Assembly: GCF_000226255.1 (NCBI RefSeq)
Contig: NZ_AGFG01000070.1
Location: 1-64,000, forward strand
DNA length: 64,000 nucleotides
Origin: Desulfovibrio sp. A2
Lineage (GTDB): Bacteria; Desulfobacterota; Desulfovibrionia; Desulfovibrionales; Desulfovibrionaceae
Direction: 5' to 3'
Shown here in pieces: positions 16,606 through 25,106 of the stretch (position 1 is its first letter; the number at the start of each line of letters is the position of its first letter). A program made the translations under genes and the position numbers. Below the pieces are notes generated by a model, which saw only the letters and a program-made list of their open reading frames with translations, was not told the origin of the DNA and did no database searches.

Positions 16606-16875
16606 GTTCATGCTCCACAGCCTGCAATGGTAGCTGCAACTCAATTTTAGCGAGAAAAGCCTTTGATTGCTGGGTGATGCGTAGATTTTAGAAAAAATGA
16701 ACCTGCAAGCATCAAATCCGTTGACTGCTAACGCTTTTGACTCTAGAAAAGACTTGCAGGCGGTAGGAAACCAGTTTCACAAACCCTATCTACGCCGCCA
16801 GCAACCAACGGGTCAACGTCCACTGCCTGATAATGATTGGACGTTGAACCTCCACACCAGCGGACGGTGAACGGA
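16606..16875. promoter_or_regulatory. Divergent early control region of the prophage
   Basis: Between repressor and early operon lie three copies of CCTGCAA: 16621-16627, 16702-16708 and, inverted as CTTGCAGG, 16753-16760. The last two extend to a perfect 8-bp inverted pair (CCTGCAAG/CTTGCAGG), 43 bp apart. TTGACT (16721) is a possible -35 for the plus-strand operon. On the minus strand TTGATG, then CTAAAA after about 18 bp, could drive the repressor. These are candidate repressor and Ner operators. Confidence 0.4.
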
Positions 16876-17304
16876 ATGCGGCAACTCTCCCTCTTTGATG
16901 GTGGCAATGACAGCGCGTTGGCTGGCCTCATGCCTGCCGTACGCGCTGCCATGAATGTTGCCGCCGGACAGGACGAGGAAGGACGCAAGCGTTTGGTGGA
17001 CCGCATCAACCAGATCGCCACTAACGCCGGAATTAAGCTGACCGCAGGCAACACCAAAGCCATCAGCAAGGACACGCTGGACAAGTGGCTGTCCCCTAGT
17101 GACCGGGATCATCCCCCATCTCTTCTGGCCGTGGTGGTGTTTTGCCGGGCCACGGGAGATGCCGGGCCATTGCGGCCTTTGGTGCGTGCGCTTGGGGTGG
17201 ACGTGATGACGGATGAGGACCGGCGGCACAGGGATTACGGGCGGGCATGCCTGGAAGAGCGCGCGGCTCGTAAGCGTAAGAAAAAGCTGGAGGAAGACAT
17301 ATGA
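16876..17304 (+). CDS. Early phage protein, probable regulatory protein
   Basis: This 142-residue protein is the first gene rightward of the repressor. It contains RLVDRINQIATNAGIKLTAGNTKAISKDTLDKWLSPSDRDHPPSLLAVVVFCRATG, a helical region that reads like a CII/Cro-type DNA-binding domain with a substrate-like TLDKWL helix. The C-terminus is strongly basic (RKRKKKLEED). The family is not recognised with certainty. It overlaps the next gene by 4 bp. The position suggests control of the lysis-lysogeny choice. Confidence 0.55.
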   Translation: MRQLSLFDGGNDSALAGLMPAVRAAMNVAAGQDEEGRKRLVDRINQIATNAGIKLTAGNTKAISKDTLDKWLSPSDRDHPPSLLAVVVFCRATGDAGPLRPLVRALGVDVMTDEDRRHRDYGRACLEERAARKRKKKLEEDI

Positions 17305-17585
17305 CGCGGCCGAGCGTTGAAACGCGGCGCGCGTGCGGCGCAGCCCGCGCGCGGGTGCGCTTCCGCATCCGCGATGTGCTGGAGCGGCAGCACCTGACCA
17401 TGACGGCGCTGGCAGAGCAGATAGGTGTTTGCAACCAAGCCGTTTCCAACACCGTGAACGGAAGGCTGCACAGCCCGAAGGTGTTGCAGGCGCTACGCGA
17501 CGTGGGCGTGCCGGAGAAGTATCTGTTCGACCCCGCAAAGGTTTGCGCGAAGGGGCCGGACGCAACGGAAGGGAAGGTGGCGTGA
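17301..17585 (+). CDS. Ner/Cro-like HTH regulator
   Basis: This 94-residue basic protein has an evident helix-turn-helix: LTMTALAEQIGVCNQAVSNTVNGRLHSPKVLQAL (about 33-66), preceded by an Arg-rich segment. Small proteins of this type next to the repressor act like Mu Ner or lambda Cro in turning down early transcription. The stop overlaps the next start (TGATG). Confidence 0.65.
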   Translation: MTRPSVETRRACGAARARVRFRIRDVLERQHLTMTALAEQIGVCNQAVSNTVNGRLHSPKVLQALRDVGVPEKYLFDPAKVCAKGPDATEGKVA

Positions 17586-17812
17586 TGCGCACAGCCGATC
17601 TGACGCCCACATGGGGTGAATGGGGAAACCTCTTCTATCGCTTCGCGTTGGAGGGAAACCGGCAGTCGCTGGAAACCCTGCATCCTGACATGGCAAAGGC
17701 ATTCGCGGCAGCGGCAGCGTTTGTGGCGATTCAGCCCAGTTTGACGGAAGAGCAGCGCCTTCAGGCCAACGGGGTTCTGGAGGCCGAAATACGCAAGCAG
17801 GGGGTGGCGTGA
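17585..17812 (+). CDS. Small early phage protein, unknown
   Basis: A 75-residue protein (MRTADLTPTWGEWGNLFYRFALEG...) with aromatic-rich N-terminus and a helical C-terminal half. No family is recognised. It is translationally coupled on both sides by TGATG overlaps, which supports it as a real gene. Confidence 0.5.
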   Translation: MRTADLTPTWGEWGNLFYRFALEGNRQSLETLHPDMAKAFAAAAAFVAIQPSLTEEQRLQANGVLEAEIRKQGVA

Positions 17813-18096
17813 TGGCGACCGAACATGTGGCCTACTGCTGGCGTAGCGGCAAGATTCAGGTTGGCAAGCGATGTCCCGAAAACGCGCTGCCCCTGTTCAA
17901 GGGCGGCGAGAAGCGCCTGCGGAAACTGATCTGCGCAACTTCGCGGCATACCTACGATGGCAAACACTACCTAGTGCCCGGCGTGCCTGAAGCCGCGACG
18001 GATAACGACGCGGTGGAAGCAGTGCTCGACTACCGGGATTGGGTGCTGGGCTCGTTGCCCAACACGAGCGCGGGGGTGCGGGGGGCGCTGTCATGA
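17812..18096 (+). CDS. Small early phage protein, unknown
   Basis: A 94-residue basic protein beginning MATEHVAYCWRSGKIQVGKRCPENALPLFKGG. No family is recognised. The ATG overlaps the preceding stop (TGATG), and the gene end overlaps the next start by 4 bp. Translational coupling and position in the early operon are the main evidence. Confidence 0.5.
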   Translation: MATEHVAYCWRSGKIQVGKRCPENALPLFKGGEKRLRKLICATSRHTYDGKHYLVPGVPEAATDNDAVEAVLDYRDWVLGSLPNTSAGVRGALS

Positions 18097-18377
18097 AACC
18101 AAACGCCATGTTGACGACTTTCTACGCCACGGTGGAACGCCTGACGGGTGTGGACTGCTCCCGCCTGACGCCCACCGAGGCCGCACGCAAGGTGCTGGAC
18201 TGCACCAAGTTCTACGACAACCCGCGCGCGTTCTTCCTTGAGGTGTTGGACTCCATGCCCTGCGAATCGAACACCGCGTGGACACAAGCATTTCTGCAAC
18301 TGTTTTCATTCAGCGATTTCGTTTGGCTCATGGCGCGAATGGCTGCCGAGCAAAACGCCGCGCCGGAGCACGCATAG
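18093..18377 (+). CDS. Small early phage protein, unknown
   Basis: A 94-residue protein (MKPNAMLTTFYATVERLTGVDCSRLTPTEAARKVLDCTKF...) predicted mostly helical, with a hydrophobic LFSFSDFVWLMARM near the end. The ATGA overlap with the previous gene fixes the start. It lies directly upstream of the transposase. Its function is unknown. Confidence 0.5.
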   Translation: MKPNAMLTTFYATVERLTGVDCSRLTPTEAARKVLDCTKFYDNPRAFFLEVLDSMPCESNTAWTQAFLQLFSFSDFVWLMARMAAEQNAAPEHA

Positions 18378-18484
18378 TCCCGGCCCCGGAGTGCTGCGGG
18401 GTGGTCCCGCAGGTTTACGTGGAAGTGGATAGACCAGGCACATTCGGGGCCGGACCTTTCAACAGGACAGACAGCGGAACAAGC

Positions 18485-20701
18485 ATGCTCACCAGCACCA
18501 GCAAAAACGCCTACACCTCGCAAGAGCTTGCGCCCCTGCTTTCCGTCACACGGCAAAGCGTCCAGCAACGCGCCCAGCGTGAAGGCTGGCGCTCACGACC
18601 AGCAAAACGACGCGGCGGCGGGCATGAATGGCTGGTGGCCTCCATGCCGGAGACAACCCGCGTGGCCATCCAGATCGCCGAGGCGAAGGCATGTGCGGCA
18701 CAGTTGGAACAGCGTCAGGCAGTGGAAGCTCGGCGCGTTGAACTGCTCCAGCACAGGGCGCGCGCCATGGCGACCTTGACCGCCAAGGAGCGCGCGCGGG
18801 CAGAGGCCAAGGCCAGCGTGTACCGAGCGTGGCTGACCTACGCCAAGGAATGCGGGCAGGGCCGCAACGATGCGCTGGCATCGTTCTGCGCCCTGTACAA
18901 CGCGGGCGGCGCGGGGCTGGCCGTGACCGGCGACGTGCTGGCCGTGGTGCGGCACGTCAGCCCCAACACGATCCGGGCCATCGGCCAGCGCCTGAAGGAC
19001 GACGGGCTGGGCGGGCTGGCAGGTGTTTACGGACGGCATCGGGTGGGCACGGGGCGCATCGACGCGCAGCCGGAAATTCTGGATTACGTGCGCGGGGCCG
19101 TCTACGAGTTTCCGCACATCCGGGCGGCGATGCTGCTGGAGGGTCTACAGGGCAAGTTCGGTAAACGAACGGACCTGCAACTGCCCGCCGTGCGCACACT
19201 GCAACAATGGCTGGCGCGTTGGCGGGCCTCGCAACCCGGCCTGCATCTGAACCTCACCGACCCCGATGCATTCCGCAGCCACAACGCCTTCGCCCTGGGA
19301 AACGCGGCCTATGCCATCAACGCGCTGAACCAGCGGTGGGAGATGGACTCGACCCCCGGCGACATTTTGCTGGAGGGTGGCCAGCGCCACACCATCGTGG
19401 GCTGCATCGACGTGTACAGCCGCCGTGCGAAGCTGCTGGTTTCGCGTTCCTCGTCTTCCGCCGCCGTGTGCGGCCTGCTGCACCGTTGCCTGCTGGATTG
19501 GGGCGTACCCGAAGAAGTGGGCACGGACAACGGCACGGACTACGTGTCCACCCAGGTGGCCACGGCTCTGCTGGACCTTGACGTGCATCAGGACATCGCC
19601 CCGCCGTTCACGCCGGAACACAAGCCGTTCATTGAACGCTTTTTCGGCACCATGTTGCGGGACATCTTCGAGATATTGGAAGGCTTCTGCGGCCACAACG
19701 TGGCGCAGGCGCAGGCCATCCGAAACCGCACATCCTTCGCCAAGCGCCTGTACCCCGGAAAACGGAGCGAGGACGCAGGGACCGTGGACCTGCGCATGAC
19801 GCCGGAACAATTGCAGGCCCTGCTCGATCGCTGGTGCGAGGACCGCTACGCCATGCGCCCGCACGGTGGCCTGGGCGACAGAACGCCCTACGAGGTGGCG
19901 CAGGCCTGGAATGGACCGCTGCACCACGTGGCCGACGATGCCGCGCTTGCCGTGCTGCTGCTGCCGCTGGTGCCCGGTGTTTACCGAAAGGTGACCAAGA
20001 AGGGCGTGGCCGTGGAAGGGGCGCAGTATTGGGACGCCGCCCTTGCCACGCTGGTGGACACTCAGGTGCAGGTGCGCCGGGCAGAAAGCGACATCCGCTA
20101 TGTCTACCTGTTCGACGAAGAGGGCCGGTACATCTGCCGCGCCGCAGACCTGACCCTGCCGGAAATTTCCATTGCCGACCTGTCGAAGGAAGCCCGTCGC
20201 CTGCAAAAGCGGAACATCGCCGAACAGCGCAAGGAACTGCGCAACGCGGCCAGACGGCAGAACGTGCGGGAGATGTCGCAGCACGTGATGGCGGCGGCAT
20301 CGGAACACGCCGCCGAAGTGCGGGCGCAGGCGGTCCAGCCTGCGGCGCCGTCGGTGCTGTACACCACCCCCGCCTTGATGGAGGCGGGCAAGGCAGCACG
20401 GGCCGGGGATGCGCCGGTGGTGGACATGAACGAGACACAGCAGGCCGACATGGCCCTGGGCGCGCAGATCGCGGCGCAGGCGCAGCGCCCGAAGCGGTTT
20501 CAGGACCGGCTGGCGGAACTTGGCCCCGCCGAGCGCTGGAAGGAATGGGAACTGCTGGATGCGCGAAAGAAGGCCGGGGGCACGCTGACGCCAGATGAGG
20601 CGTCATGGCACGCCATGTACCCCACCGGCAGCGAGGGGCTTGGGTTCTGGATAACGAAGCACGGCCTGCCTGAACACATGCGCCGCAGGGTGCATGGCTA
20701 G
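18485..20701 (+). CDS. DDE transposase (MuA-like)
   Basis: The 738-residue protein has a winged-helix N-terminus (YTSQELAPLLSVTRQSVQQRAQREGW, about 8-40) and a helical linker. A retroviral-integrase-like core follows, with Asp288 in WEMDSTPGD, Asp348 in GTDNGTDY and Glu384 in KPFIERFFGT, the DDE triad. A Mu-type C-terminal beta-barrel and a helical tail complete it. These enzymes join phage ends to target DNA for integration and replicative transposition. The start (18485) lacks a strong ribosome site, but the sequence before it has no domain similarity. The following AAA+ gene is its expected partner. Confidence 0.93.
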   Translation: MLTSTSKNAYTSQELAPLLSVTRQSVQQRAQREGWRSRPAKRRGGGHEWLVASMPETTRVAIQIAEAKACAAQLEQRQAVEARRVELLQHRARAMATLTAKERARAEAKASVYRAWLTYAKECGQGRNDALASFCALYNAGGAGLAVTGDVLAVVRHVSPNTIRAIGQRLKDDGLGGLAGVYGRHRVGTGRIDAQPEILDYVRGAVYEFPHIRAAMLLEGLQGKFGKRTDLQLPAVRTLQQWLARWRASQPGLHLNLTDPDAFRSHNAFALGNAAYAINALNQRWEMDSTPGDILLEGGQRHTIVGCIDVYSRRAKLLVSRSSSSAAVCGLLHRCLLDWGVPEEVGTDNGTDYVSTQVATALLDLDVHQDIAPPFTPEHKPFIERFFGTMLRDIFEILEGFCGHNVAQAQAIRNRTSFAKRLYPGKRSEDAGTVDLRMTPEQLQALLDRWCEDRYAMRPHGGLGDRTPYEVAQAWNGPLHHVADDAALAVLLLPLVPGVYRKVTKKGVAVEGAQYWDAALATLVDTQVQVRRAESDIRYVYLFDEEGRYICRAADLTLPEISIADLSKEARRLQKRNIAEQRKELRNAARRQNVREMSQHVMAAASEHAAEVRAQAVQPAAPSVLYTTPALMEAGKAARAGDAPVVDMNETQQADMALGAQIAAQAQRPKRFQDRLAELGPAERWKEWELLDARKKAGGTLTPDEASWHAMYPTGSEGLGFWITKHGLPEHMRRRVHG

Positions 20702-20773
20702 GCCCCAAAAACAGGCGCGGACGGGTGCTGTCACACCCGCCCGCAGAAAAAACACGAACAGAGAGGAGTCATG

Positions 20774-21523
20774 ATGAACCAGCATACCGGCACTGTCAAC
20801 ACCGCCCCCATGGGGGCCATCGCCAACCTGTCCAACGTGACCATGACCCTGGGCGCGATGGCAAAGGCGGCGAACCGGGCGGACCACCTGCCGGGCCTGC
20901 TCGTGCTGCACGGCCCCAGCGGCTACGGCAAAACCACGGCTGCGTGCAGGTGCGCCACGGTGCTGAACGCCTACCACGTGCAGTGCCGCAGCAGTTGGAC
21001 GCGCAAGGCGTTCTACCTGGCGCTGCTCTCCACCATGGGGATCATCCCGGCCCGGACCATCTACGGGATGGAGGAACAGGTGGTGGCGCAGCTGGCGGCC
21101 AGCCGCCGCCCGCTGATCATCGACGAGGCCGACCACCTGACGGACAAGGGCATCATCGAAGTGGTGCGCGACATTTATGAGGGTTCGCGTACCACCATCC
21201 TGCTGATCGGCGAGGAAGGGCTGCCGGGGGCGTTGGCCCGCTGGGAGCGCATCCACAACCGCGTCCTCGAATGGCTGCCCGCGCAGCCCGCCACGCTGGC
21301 CGACGCGCGGGCGCTGGCGGACCTGTACTGCCATGACGTGACGGTGGCCGACGATCTGCTGGAGCGCATCCACGGGGTGTCCAAGGGTGTGGCGCGACGC
21401 ATCTGCGTCAACCTGGAACGGGTACAGGAGATGGGTCGAACCACCGGGCAGACCAGCATGGACGCCGCCGCATGGGGTGGCACCCCCCTGTACACCGGCG
21501 ATGCCCCGGCACGGAGGCGCTAA
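20774..21523 (+). CDS. AAA+ target-selection ATPase (MuB-like)
   Basis: The 249-residue protein carries a Walker A motif GPSGYGKTTA (about 47-56) and Walker B RPLIIDEAD (Asp117), with sensor-like TTILLIGEEG. MuB-type ATPases bind target DNA and deliver it to the transposase, and give transposition immunity. AGGAG is best spaced for the second ATG (20774); the first (20771) is possible. It is shorter than MuB (about 310) but typical for the family in other transposable phages. Confidence 0.9.
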   Translation: MNQHTGTVNTAPMGAIANLSNVTMTLGAMAKAANRADHLPGLLVLHGPSGYGKTTAACRCATVLNAYHVQCRSSWTRKAFYLALLSTMGIIPARTIYGMEEQVVAQLAASRRPLIIDEADHLTDKGIIEVVRDIYEGSRTTILLIGEEGLPGALARWERIHNRVLEWLPAQPATLADARALADLYCHDVTVADDLLERIHGVSKGVARRICVNLERVQEMGRTTGQTSMDAAAWGGTPLYTGDAPARRR

Positions 21524-22101
21524 TGGCCACCCTGAACCCCTCCAGCGCCCATCTGACCGCCCGTGAGCGGATATGGGCATCCATCCGGGCACAGACGGAG
21601 CCGTGGACGCTGGCCACCATCGCCCTGACGGCCAAGGCGGAACGCAGCCAGGTGAAGGACTACGTGACCGGCCTGCGCGCGGCGGGCATCGTCGCCGCCC
21701 ATACTCCCAGCCCTCGCCCCGGCGTGGCCGCCACGTACCGGCTGGCCGTGGATCGCGGCGTGGACGCGCCGAGGGTGCGCACGGACGGCAGCGAGGTGCC
21801 GCCGTCGGGCCGCGCCCGGATGTGGCGGGCCATGAAGATGCTGCGCCAGTTCAGCGTGGCCGAGTTGGCCGCGCAGGCCAGCCTGCCCGACGCCCCCGTG
21901 GCCCTTGGCGAGGCCGACCACTACTGCCACTGGCTGGCGCGTGGCGGATACCTGCTGGCCGCCGGGACGGACCGCTGGGTGTTTGTGCCCGGCCGCGACA
22001 CCGGCCCCAAGGCCCCGCAGGTGCTGCGCGTCAAACGCCTGCTCGACCCCAACAACGGCGTGATTGTTTACGAGAGCGCGCCCGAGGGCGGCGATGAGTA
22101 G
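21523..22101 (+). CDS. Early phage protein with winged-helix features
   Basis: The 192-residue protein opens with a winged-helix-like block (HLTARERIWASIRAQTEPWTLATIALTAKAERSQVKDYVTGLRAAGIVAAH). A second one follows (GRARMWRAMKMLRQFSVAELAAQASL...ADHYCHWLARGGYLLA). It resembles the two-wing early proteins often found after the MuB gene in transposable phages. The function is unknown. It overlaps the next gene by 8 bp. Confidence 0.55.
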   Translation: MATLNPSSAHLTARERIWASIRAQTEPWTLATIALTAKAERSQVKDYVTGLRAAGIVAAHTPSPRPGVAATYRLAVDRGVDAPRVRTDGSEVPPSGRARMWRAMKMLRQFSVAELAAQASLPDAPVALGEADHYCHWLARGGYLLAAGTDRWVFVPGRDTGPKAPQVLRVKRLLDPNNGVIVYESAPEGGDE

Positions 22102-22477
22102 CAGCACCGCCCGCCGTACATCCATGGAACTGCGCGCCATGAGCGCGTGGGACATGGCCATGCCGGACTGGTTGCAGGCGCTGGCCCGCGCCTGCGACGC
22201 CAGCGGGTTGCGCAAGATCGCGGCGCGGCTGGGCGTGTCGCCCACGCTGGTGTCGCTGGTGCTGAACAACAAGTACCACGCGCCCACCACGCACCTGGAG
22301 GCGTCGGTACGCGCCACCCTGCTGCAAGAAGGGCACGTGGACTGCCCCGTGCTGGGCGGCATCTCCGCCGAGCAATGCCGTCTGGAACAGCAGATGCCGT
22401 TCTGCTCGACATCCCCCCTGCGGGTGCAACTTTACCGGGCCTGCAACAGGCCCTGCACGCACAAAATGGAGGCATAG
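22094..22477 (+). CDS. Small HTH-containing phage protein
   Basis: In this 127-residue protein the segment ASGLRKIAARLGVSPTLVSLVLNNKYHAPTTHLEASVRATLL is a clear helix-turn-helix of the LacI/XRE kind. A cysteine-rich tail (GISAEQC...CSTSP...ACNRPC) follows and may bind a metal. It is likely a DNA-binding accessory factor. The start overlaps the upstream gene. Confidence 0.6.
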   Translation: MSSSTARRTSMELRAMSAWDMAMPDWLQALARACDASGLRKIAARLGVSPTLVSLVLNNKYHAPTTHLEASVRATLLQEGHVDCPVLGGISAEQCRLEQQMPFCSTSPLRVQLYRACNRPCTHKMEA

Positions 22478-22480
22478 ACC

Positions 22481-22696
22481 ATGGCCCCTGAATACACCGT
22501 GCCCACCGGCCCCATATCCCGCCACCTGTTCAACGGCCTGGTGGACATCGACCACTTGGCCCAGGACATGGCCACCCCCGCCAACCGCGAACGCCTGCGC
22601 GGCCTGCTGCACGAGATGCACGCCCAGGTGGACCGGGTGGCGGCGCTGGAAAACACCCCCCTGGTCACGTTCAACCCGCCGAAGGAGGCCGCTTAG
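22481..22696 (+). CDS. Small early phage protein, unknown
   Basis: A 71-residue protein (MAPEYTVPTGPISRHLFNGLVDIDHLAQDM...) with a helical middle. ATGGAGGCATAGACC upstream provides a ribosome site. No family is recognised. Confidence 0.45.
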   Translation: MAPEYTVPTGPISRHLFNGLVDIDHLAQDMATPANRERLRGLLHEMHAQVDRVAALENTPLVTFNPPKEAA

Positions 22697-22698
22697 CC

Positions 22699-23328
22699 AT
22701 GACCACGACCACCGTAAACACCCCCGCCGTGCCCGACGGGTACATGGAAAACGGGCAGGGCCACATGGTGCCGCTGGAGCAGGTGCGCGAGATCGACCGT
22801 GAGCGGGATGCCCTGGTGCGCGAGATCGCCGCCAAGGCCAAGGCTGCCAGCGATGAACTGGCCACCCTGAAGGCCCGTTTCATGGCCGACGTGCAGGCGT
22901 TCGTGGAGTTGTCCCTGGAACGCTACCAGGTGGCGGCTGGCGGCAAGAAGGGCAACCTGACCCTGCTCAGCTACGACGGCTCGCTGAAGGTCGTCCGGCA
23001 GATGCAGGAACACATGACCTTCGACGAGGGGCTGCTGGCCGCCAAGGAACTGATCGACGCCTGCCTGCGCGAGTGGACCAAGGGCAGCCCCGGCGAGGTG
23101 CGCGCCATCGTGGACCATGCCTTCCAGGTGGACAAGGAAGGCAAGATCAACACCGGGCGCATCCTTGGCCTGCGCCGCCTGAACATCACCGACGAGCGGT
23201 GGCAGCGGGCCATGACGGCCATCGGGGAATCCATCCAGATCACCGGGGCCAAGCCGTACCTGCGCGTTTACTACCGCAAGCCGGACGGCAGCTACGCCCC
23301 CATCCCGCTGGACATGGCGGCCTTGTAG
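22699..23328 (+). CDS. DUF3164 family protein
   Basis: The 209-residue protein follows the DUF3164 layout seen in transposable phages. A short N-terminal part ends in GHMVPLEQVREID, then a coiled-coil region (RDALVREIAAKAKAASDELATLKARFMADVQAFVELS). The conserved core follows: GGKKGNLTLLSYDGSLKVVRQM, and ITDERWQRAMTAIGESIQITGAKPYLRVYYRKPDG. The role is unproven; it co-occurs with the transposase in the early operon. GGAGGCCGCTTAGCC lies upstream. Confidence 0.85.
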   Translation: MTTTTVNTPAVPDGYMENGQGHMVPLEQVREIDRERDALVREIAAKAKAASDELATLKARFMADVQAFVELSLERYQVAAGGKKGNLTLLSYDGSLKVVRQMQEHMTFDEGLLAAKELIDACLREWTKGSPGEVRAIVDHAFQVDKEGKINTGRILGLRRLNITDERWQRAMTAIGESIQITGAKPYLRVYYRKPDGSYAPIPLDMAAL

Positions 23329-23429
23329 GAGCGCGGCCATGACGATGCACGACGGCATAGACGTGACGGCCCACGGGCGGCGGTTTGCGCGGGAGGTGCT
23401 GCGCCGCCCCACCCTGACCCCCCGGCGAC

Positions 23430-23642
23430 ATGCCCGAACTGGCGCACGACAAGGCGTTTACCAGCCGCGATGCGGTGAGCAGGGCGGTGGCGGTGGCAGC
23501 CATCCGGCGCGAGGCCGGGAGCATCCTGATTGCCAACGGCTACCCCGAGCCGCTGGTGCGCAAGGTGCTGAGGCTGGAGGGCTGGTGGCAGCCAGGGAAA
23601 GTGTCCTCTGAAGAAAACAACACAAGGAGACAACGGCGATGA
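23430..23642 (+). CDS. Small phage protein, possibly the 3' part of a frameshifted gene
   Basis: The 70-residue product (MPELAHDKAFTSRDAVSRAVAVAAIRREAG...) ends with a basic tail and overlaps the next start (ATGA). A different frame opens at 23339 (MTMHDGIDVTAHGRRFAREVLRRPTLTP) and runs without interruption up to a run of six C (23418-23423). A one-base slip there would join both into one protein of about 100 residues. Either a sequencing or mutational frameshift, a programmed slip, or a true separate start at 23430 fits. Function unknown. Confidence 0.45.
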   Translation: MPELAHDKAFTSRDAVSRAVAVAAIRREAGSILIANGYPEPLVRKVLRLEGWWQPGKVSSEENNTRRQRR

Positions 23643-23992
23643 GCACCACCCGGAAATCCTCTCCCGTCATGATGCCCTGCCCCATGCCGCGCAGCTCCGA
23701 GGGGCTGCGACAGTTGCTGAAGACGTGCCTGGAGAAGGCCCTTGCCATTGCCCCTGAACACGCCACCGGCTTTTCGCTGCTGGTGGCCATAGAGGGAGCG
23801 CCGGACACGGAAGGCCCCGTGGTGCGCGGCTATACCCTCCATGGCGGCGAGGTTCATGCGTCCAACATGGTGCGGATGCTGGTGGGTTCGCTGACCTGCA
23901 ACGGCGCGGAAAGTGCGCTGCTGCACGACGCGATTGCCATGCGCGACACGATTCCCACTGCTACCGCGCCCGGCAACGAGCGCTCCCACTAG
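23639..23992 (+). CDS. Phage protein of unknown function
   Basis: A 117-residue protein; its centre (LRQLLKTCLEKALAIAPEHATGFSLLVAIEG...GGEVHASNMVRMLVGSL) suggests an alpha/beta fold. AAGGAGACAACGGCG supplies a good ribosome site. No family is recognised. Confidence 0.5.
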   Translation: MSTTRKSSPVMMPCPMPRSSEGLRQLLKTCLEKALAIAPEHATGFSLLVAIEGAPDTEGPVVRGYTLHGGEVHASNMVRMLVGSLTCNGAESALLHDAIAMRDTIPTATAPGNERSH

Positions 23993-24001
23993 GAGGGCGA
24001 A

Positions 24002-24286
24002 ATGTCTGCTCTTAACGGAAAAATCAGCGGTCAGAGAGTCCACGAATCCCATGTCACCGCGCCCGCGAAGCGTTTCATTCTGAAAGAAGTTGTTCGGGTT
24101 CTGACGGAAGCACCTGAAGGATGGGACGGTGTGGTGCTGCATCTACAGTTTGAATTCCAGTGCGACGGCAATCCGAAGACCTACGGCACGACAATGGCCG
24201 CCGGGCGCACCACGCCCGCCCTGCACGTTGGATTCGTGGAAAACGCAGCCCGACGCAGCCCGGACAATAACGCCCAGGACAACTAA
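24002..24286 (+). CDS. Phage protein of unknown function
   Basis: A 94-residue protein (MSALNGKISGQRVHESHVTAPAKRFILKEVVRVLTEAPEGWDG...). GGAGGGCGAA upstream is a good ribosome site. It pairs in style with the previous gene, and both may act together. No family is recognised. Confidence 0.5.
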   Translation: MSALNGKISGQRVHESHVTAPAKRFILKEVVRVLTEAPEGWDGVVLHLQFEFQCDGNPKTYGTTMAAGRTTPALHVGFVENAARRSPDNNAQDN

Positions 24287-24359
24287 CAGCGAAACCGCCC
24301 TGCGGGGCGGTCGTCCGGCGGTGGCGCGCCGGGCCTGACGAGCAGCCACGGAATCAAGC

Positions 24360-25106
24360 ATGGACTGGAAACAGATACCCGCCGCCCCGGCCTACGAAAT
24401 CAACCGGCGCGGACAGGTGCGCAAGCGGGACACCCACTATCGCATCACAGCCCGTCGGCACCGTGTCCGGCTGTGGCTGGGTTCCGGTTACCTGACCGTG
24501 AACCCGCGCATGCTGGCGGCAGAACTGTTCACCGCACCGGAGACGATCGAGACGGCGGTGGCCGAGCCGGAGCCGCTAGACACTACCCCGTCAGACACGG
24601 AGTCGGTCGAACCAGGTCTGCACACCCCCGACGAACCGGAGCCGCAGGCAGAACAGGAGGAGACGGCGAAGCCCCATACCGCACGGGGCCGCACATGGCG
24701 GACGTGCGTGGGCGTGCCCGGCTACGAAATCAACCGGCGTGGCGACGTCCGCACGGTAAACACGTGCCGCGTACTGCCGCAGTACTACTCTGGCGACCAG
24801 TCCGTGCCTTACGTGCGCCTCGGGGTGCGCGGGAACATTACAACCAGAAAAATCCATCTGTTGCTGGAAGAAACGTTTGGCCCCGGTGCCGCAGCCGCCG
24901 CAGGGTATCCGACCCCCGACCTTGCCCAGGTGCGCGCACTGCGCGACGCCATACAGCGCAGGGGGCTGCCACGCGGTTCGCGGACTTGCCACGACTGCGG
25001 CACGCCCACGGACAACTACCGCTGTAACGCCTGCTGGAGGCGGGTGCGCGGGTACGGGGTCGATGAACCGGCCGAGGAGGTGTCTGATGCCCATGACGTC
25101 CTGTAA
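24360..25106 (+). CDS. Protein with two NUMOD4-like motifs and a zinc finger, no nuclease
   Basis: The 248-residue protein opens with WKQIPAAPAYEINRRGQVRKRDT and repeats it near residue 115 as WRTCVGVPGYEINRRGDVRTVNT. Both resemble NUMOD4, a DNA-binding motif normally attached to HNH homing endonucleases. The stretch between is Glu/Pro-rich. The C-terminal part has a Cys pair finger (TCHDCGTPTDNYRCNACWRR). No HNH or GIY-YIG nuclease residues are visible. It may be a DNA-binding protein derived from a homing endonuclease. Its end overlaps the next gene by 20 bp. Confidence 0.6.
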   Translation: MDWKQIPAAPAYEINRRGQVRKRDTHYRITARRHRVRLWLGSGYLTVNPRMLAAELFTAPETIETAVAEPEPLDTTPSDTESVEPGLHTPDEPEPQAEQEETAKPHTARGRTWRTCVGVPGYEINRRGDVRTVNTCRVLPQYYSGDQSVPYVRLGVRGNITTRKIHLLLEETFGPGAAAAAGYPTPDLAQVRALRDAIQRRGLPRGSRTCHDCGTPTDNYRCNACWRRVRGYGVDEPAEEVSDAHDVL

